This document shows, in pieces, positions 62,615-64,000 of a stretch of DNA of 64,000 bases (position 1 is its first letter; each line of letters opens with the position of its first letter). The notes under the pieces were generated by a model, which worked only from the letters and a program-made list of their open reading frames with translations, was not told the origin of the DNA and ran no database searches. The position numbers were made by a program, and so were the translations under genes. This DNA is from Jacaranda mimosifolia (lineage: Eukaryota > Streptophyta > Magnoliopsida > Lamiales > Bignoniaceae): NCBI GenBank assembly GCA_018894105.1, contig CM032131.1, forward strand, positions 19,077,578 to 19,141,577, in the 5' to 3' direction.

Positions 62615-64000
62615 TGTGGCACCCCCACTCGGGATAGCACCTAAAGCAAATGCGTCACTCTAATTTAGACTTAAATCTTAATCCATAAATAAGCAATACA
62701 ATCAATATCGAATCAGAATTTTTTTTTCAAAACTTATCAGAGACATATAGCAACGGATTTCAAACTTAAACAACCTCATCAAAATACTAAGTACATACCA
62801 TCAAATGTCTCATAACATCCAACATAATATTTACATGCCTTGAGTCATAATTCCATTTTACATATCACAACATTTCTAAGATAAGACTTAGCATTTGGGG
62901 GAACCCATATACATATACACATCCATTCTATTGCAAAATTTCATTCATCGATCCAAGACTGAAATCCAACTCCATCATATGATCCTGTTTGGAAAAAAAA
63001 ATCAAAGATAAACAGGGGGGTAAGTCCAAATGACTTAGTAAGGGATAATTATAATCACATGCAATGGGGATCTGTTGAGGACGAATCAACTCAACAGATC
63101 ATTGTTTAACAGTTCAAACAGAAACATATTATGATACAGTCAAAGGTCAAGAAATGGTCAAATAGTTTGGAAACAGTCTATCGATTAGGATACAATCGAA
63201 CGATCAGAATACAATCAAACATCAGAACAATCTTATATCAATCAGACCGAACTAAACTTACCCAGGCATAACAACCTGGTACAGAACTTATACCAATCAC
63301 ATCAAATTAAACTTACCCATTCAAACCGAAACTAAACATAACCAATCAAACCGAACTAAACTTACTCAGGCATGACAACCTGATATAGAACTTACCCAAG
63401 TATATCGACTTCGTACAAAACTTACCTAAGCATAGAACAAATTTATACTAATCAAACCGAACTTACCCAGGCATAACCACCTGGTACAAGACTTACCCAG
63501 GCTTATCGACTTGATACAGAACTTACCAATTAAACTGAACTTACCTAGGCATAACAACCTGGTACAGAACTTACTTGAACATGACAACCTGGTACAACTT
63601 ACCCAAGCGTGAAAACTTGATACAAAACTTACCCAAGCATAGCTTGGTACATAACTTACCTAGATATATCAGCTTGGTACATAACTTACTTAGGCATATC
63701 AGCTTGGTACATAACTTACCTAGGCATATCAGCTTGGTACATAACTTATTACTAACAGAACAAACCCATGATATACCAATCGAACTAACATACCCAAGTG
63801 TAATAGCTTGGTACACAACAGTTTATTGATAGGACAAATCCATAATACCAATCAAATTCAGACTTAGATAATAGAATGGTCAGATGACAAAAAGATCGAA
63901 TAACAAAGCAGTCGGATAACATAACGATACAGATGACAGAACAGTCAAATAACATATAACATACTGACGTTCTGGGCGCCAGAACAAAAAAAATTCAGTA
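62615..64000 (-). mobile_element. Long LTR, TGTAACACC family, reverse orientation, cut by window end
   Basis: Begins TGTGGCACCCCCACTCGGG, the reverse complement of the family's 3' end (compare CTCGGGTGGGGTGCTACA at 33232). On the minus strand the block TTACTAAGTCATTTGGACTT followed by ACCCCCC (about 63015-63045) matches the block at 20101 and 32539. The left target site and the other end are not available in this window. Confidence 0.7.
63430..63750. repeat. 30-bp minisatellite in the LTR
   Basis: Units such as ACTTACCTAGGCATATCAGC followed by TTGGTACATA repeat at 30 bp, cleanest at 63650-63750 and increasingly diverged back to about 63240. Read on the minus strand the unit begins CCAAGCTGATATGCC, resembling the 31-bp unit CCAAGCTGTCATGC of the LTR at 17066. 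Confidence 0.9.

Overview
This is nuclear DNA of a flowering plant, most likely a dicot. It is AT-rich, its genes are split by GT-AG introns, and its protein-coding genes have plant-type families and exon layouts. About 15% of the window lies inside recognisable genes; most of the rest is decayed or nested transposable elements. The species cannot be named from the sequence alone.

Three genes are well supported. (1) On the minus strand, 829-4963 (5' leader exon near 7000-7290) encodes a plant phosphoglycerate mutase-like protein of the histidine phosphatase superfamily, 277 aa in nine coding exons. One of its introns uses a GC-AG splice pair. (2) On the plus strand, 35196-42758 encodes a type III (SUT4/SUC4) sucrose/H+ symporter, 510 aa in five exons. 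Its fourth intron is 4.4 kb and appears to hold a transposon. (3) On the plus strand, 50739-52620 encodes a MATE/DETOXIFICATION transporter, 568 aa in two exons. These genes are independent transcription units with no sign of shared regulation. A weaker candidate is a minus-strand two-exon gene start (about 33302 to 28245) whose first exon is split by a solo LTR.

Mobile elements by position. 1-375: end of a hAT-like repeat. 7450-9100: AT-rich stretch with GC-rich islands. 9870-11320: broken Ty3/Gypsy gag-protease (minus). 13706-14527: hAT-type MITE. 17066-21947: long LTR carrying a 31-bp minisatellite and a nested Mutator-type MITE (20190-21607, 10-bp target duplication). 22968-24418: a second Mutator-type MITE (10-bp duplication). 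26700-28016: three tandem copies of a ~450-bp unit. 28745-29679 and 30805-33249: two solo LTRs, each with a 5-bp duplication. 44129-45403: internally deleted hAT transposon (8-bp duplication) keeping both ends of its transposase gene. 54088-55650: decayed Ty1/Copia. 55977-61428: three head-to-tail Helitron-like copies, the middle one interrupted by a tRNA-derived SINE with a 17-bp duplication. 61500-62311: second copy of the hAT-type MITE. 62615 to window end: another long LTR, in reverse.

The most notable structures are the Helitron tandem with an internal SINE and its empty site, a long-LTR family with a homologous 30-31 bp minisatellite in two members, the pair of MULE-type MITEs with GC-rich cores, and the GC-AG intron.
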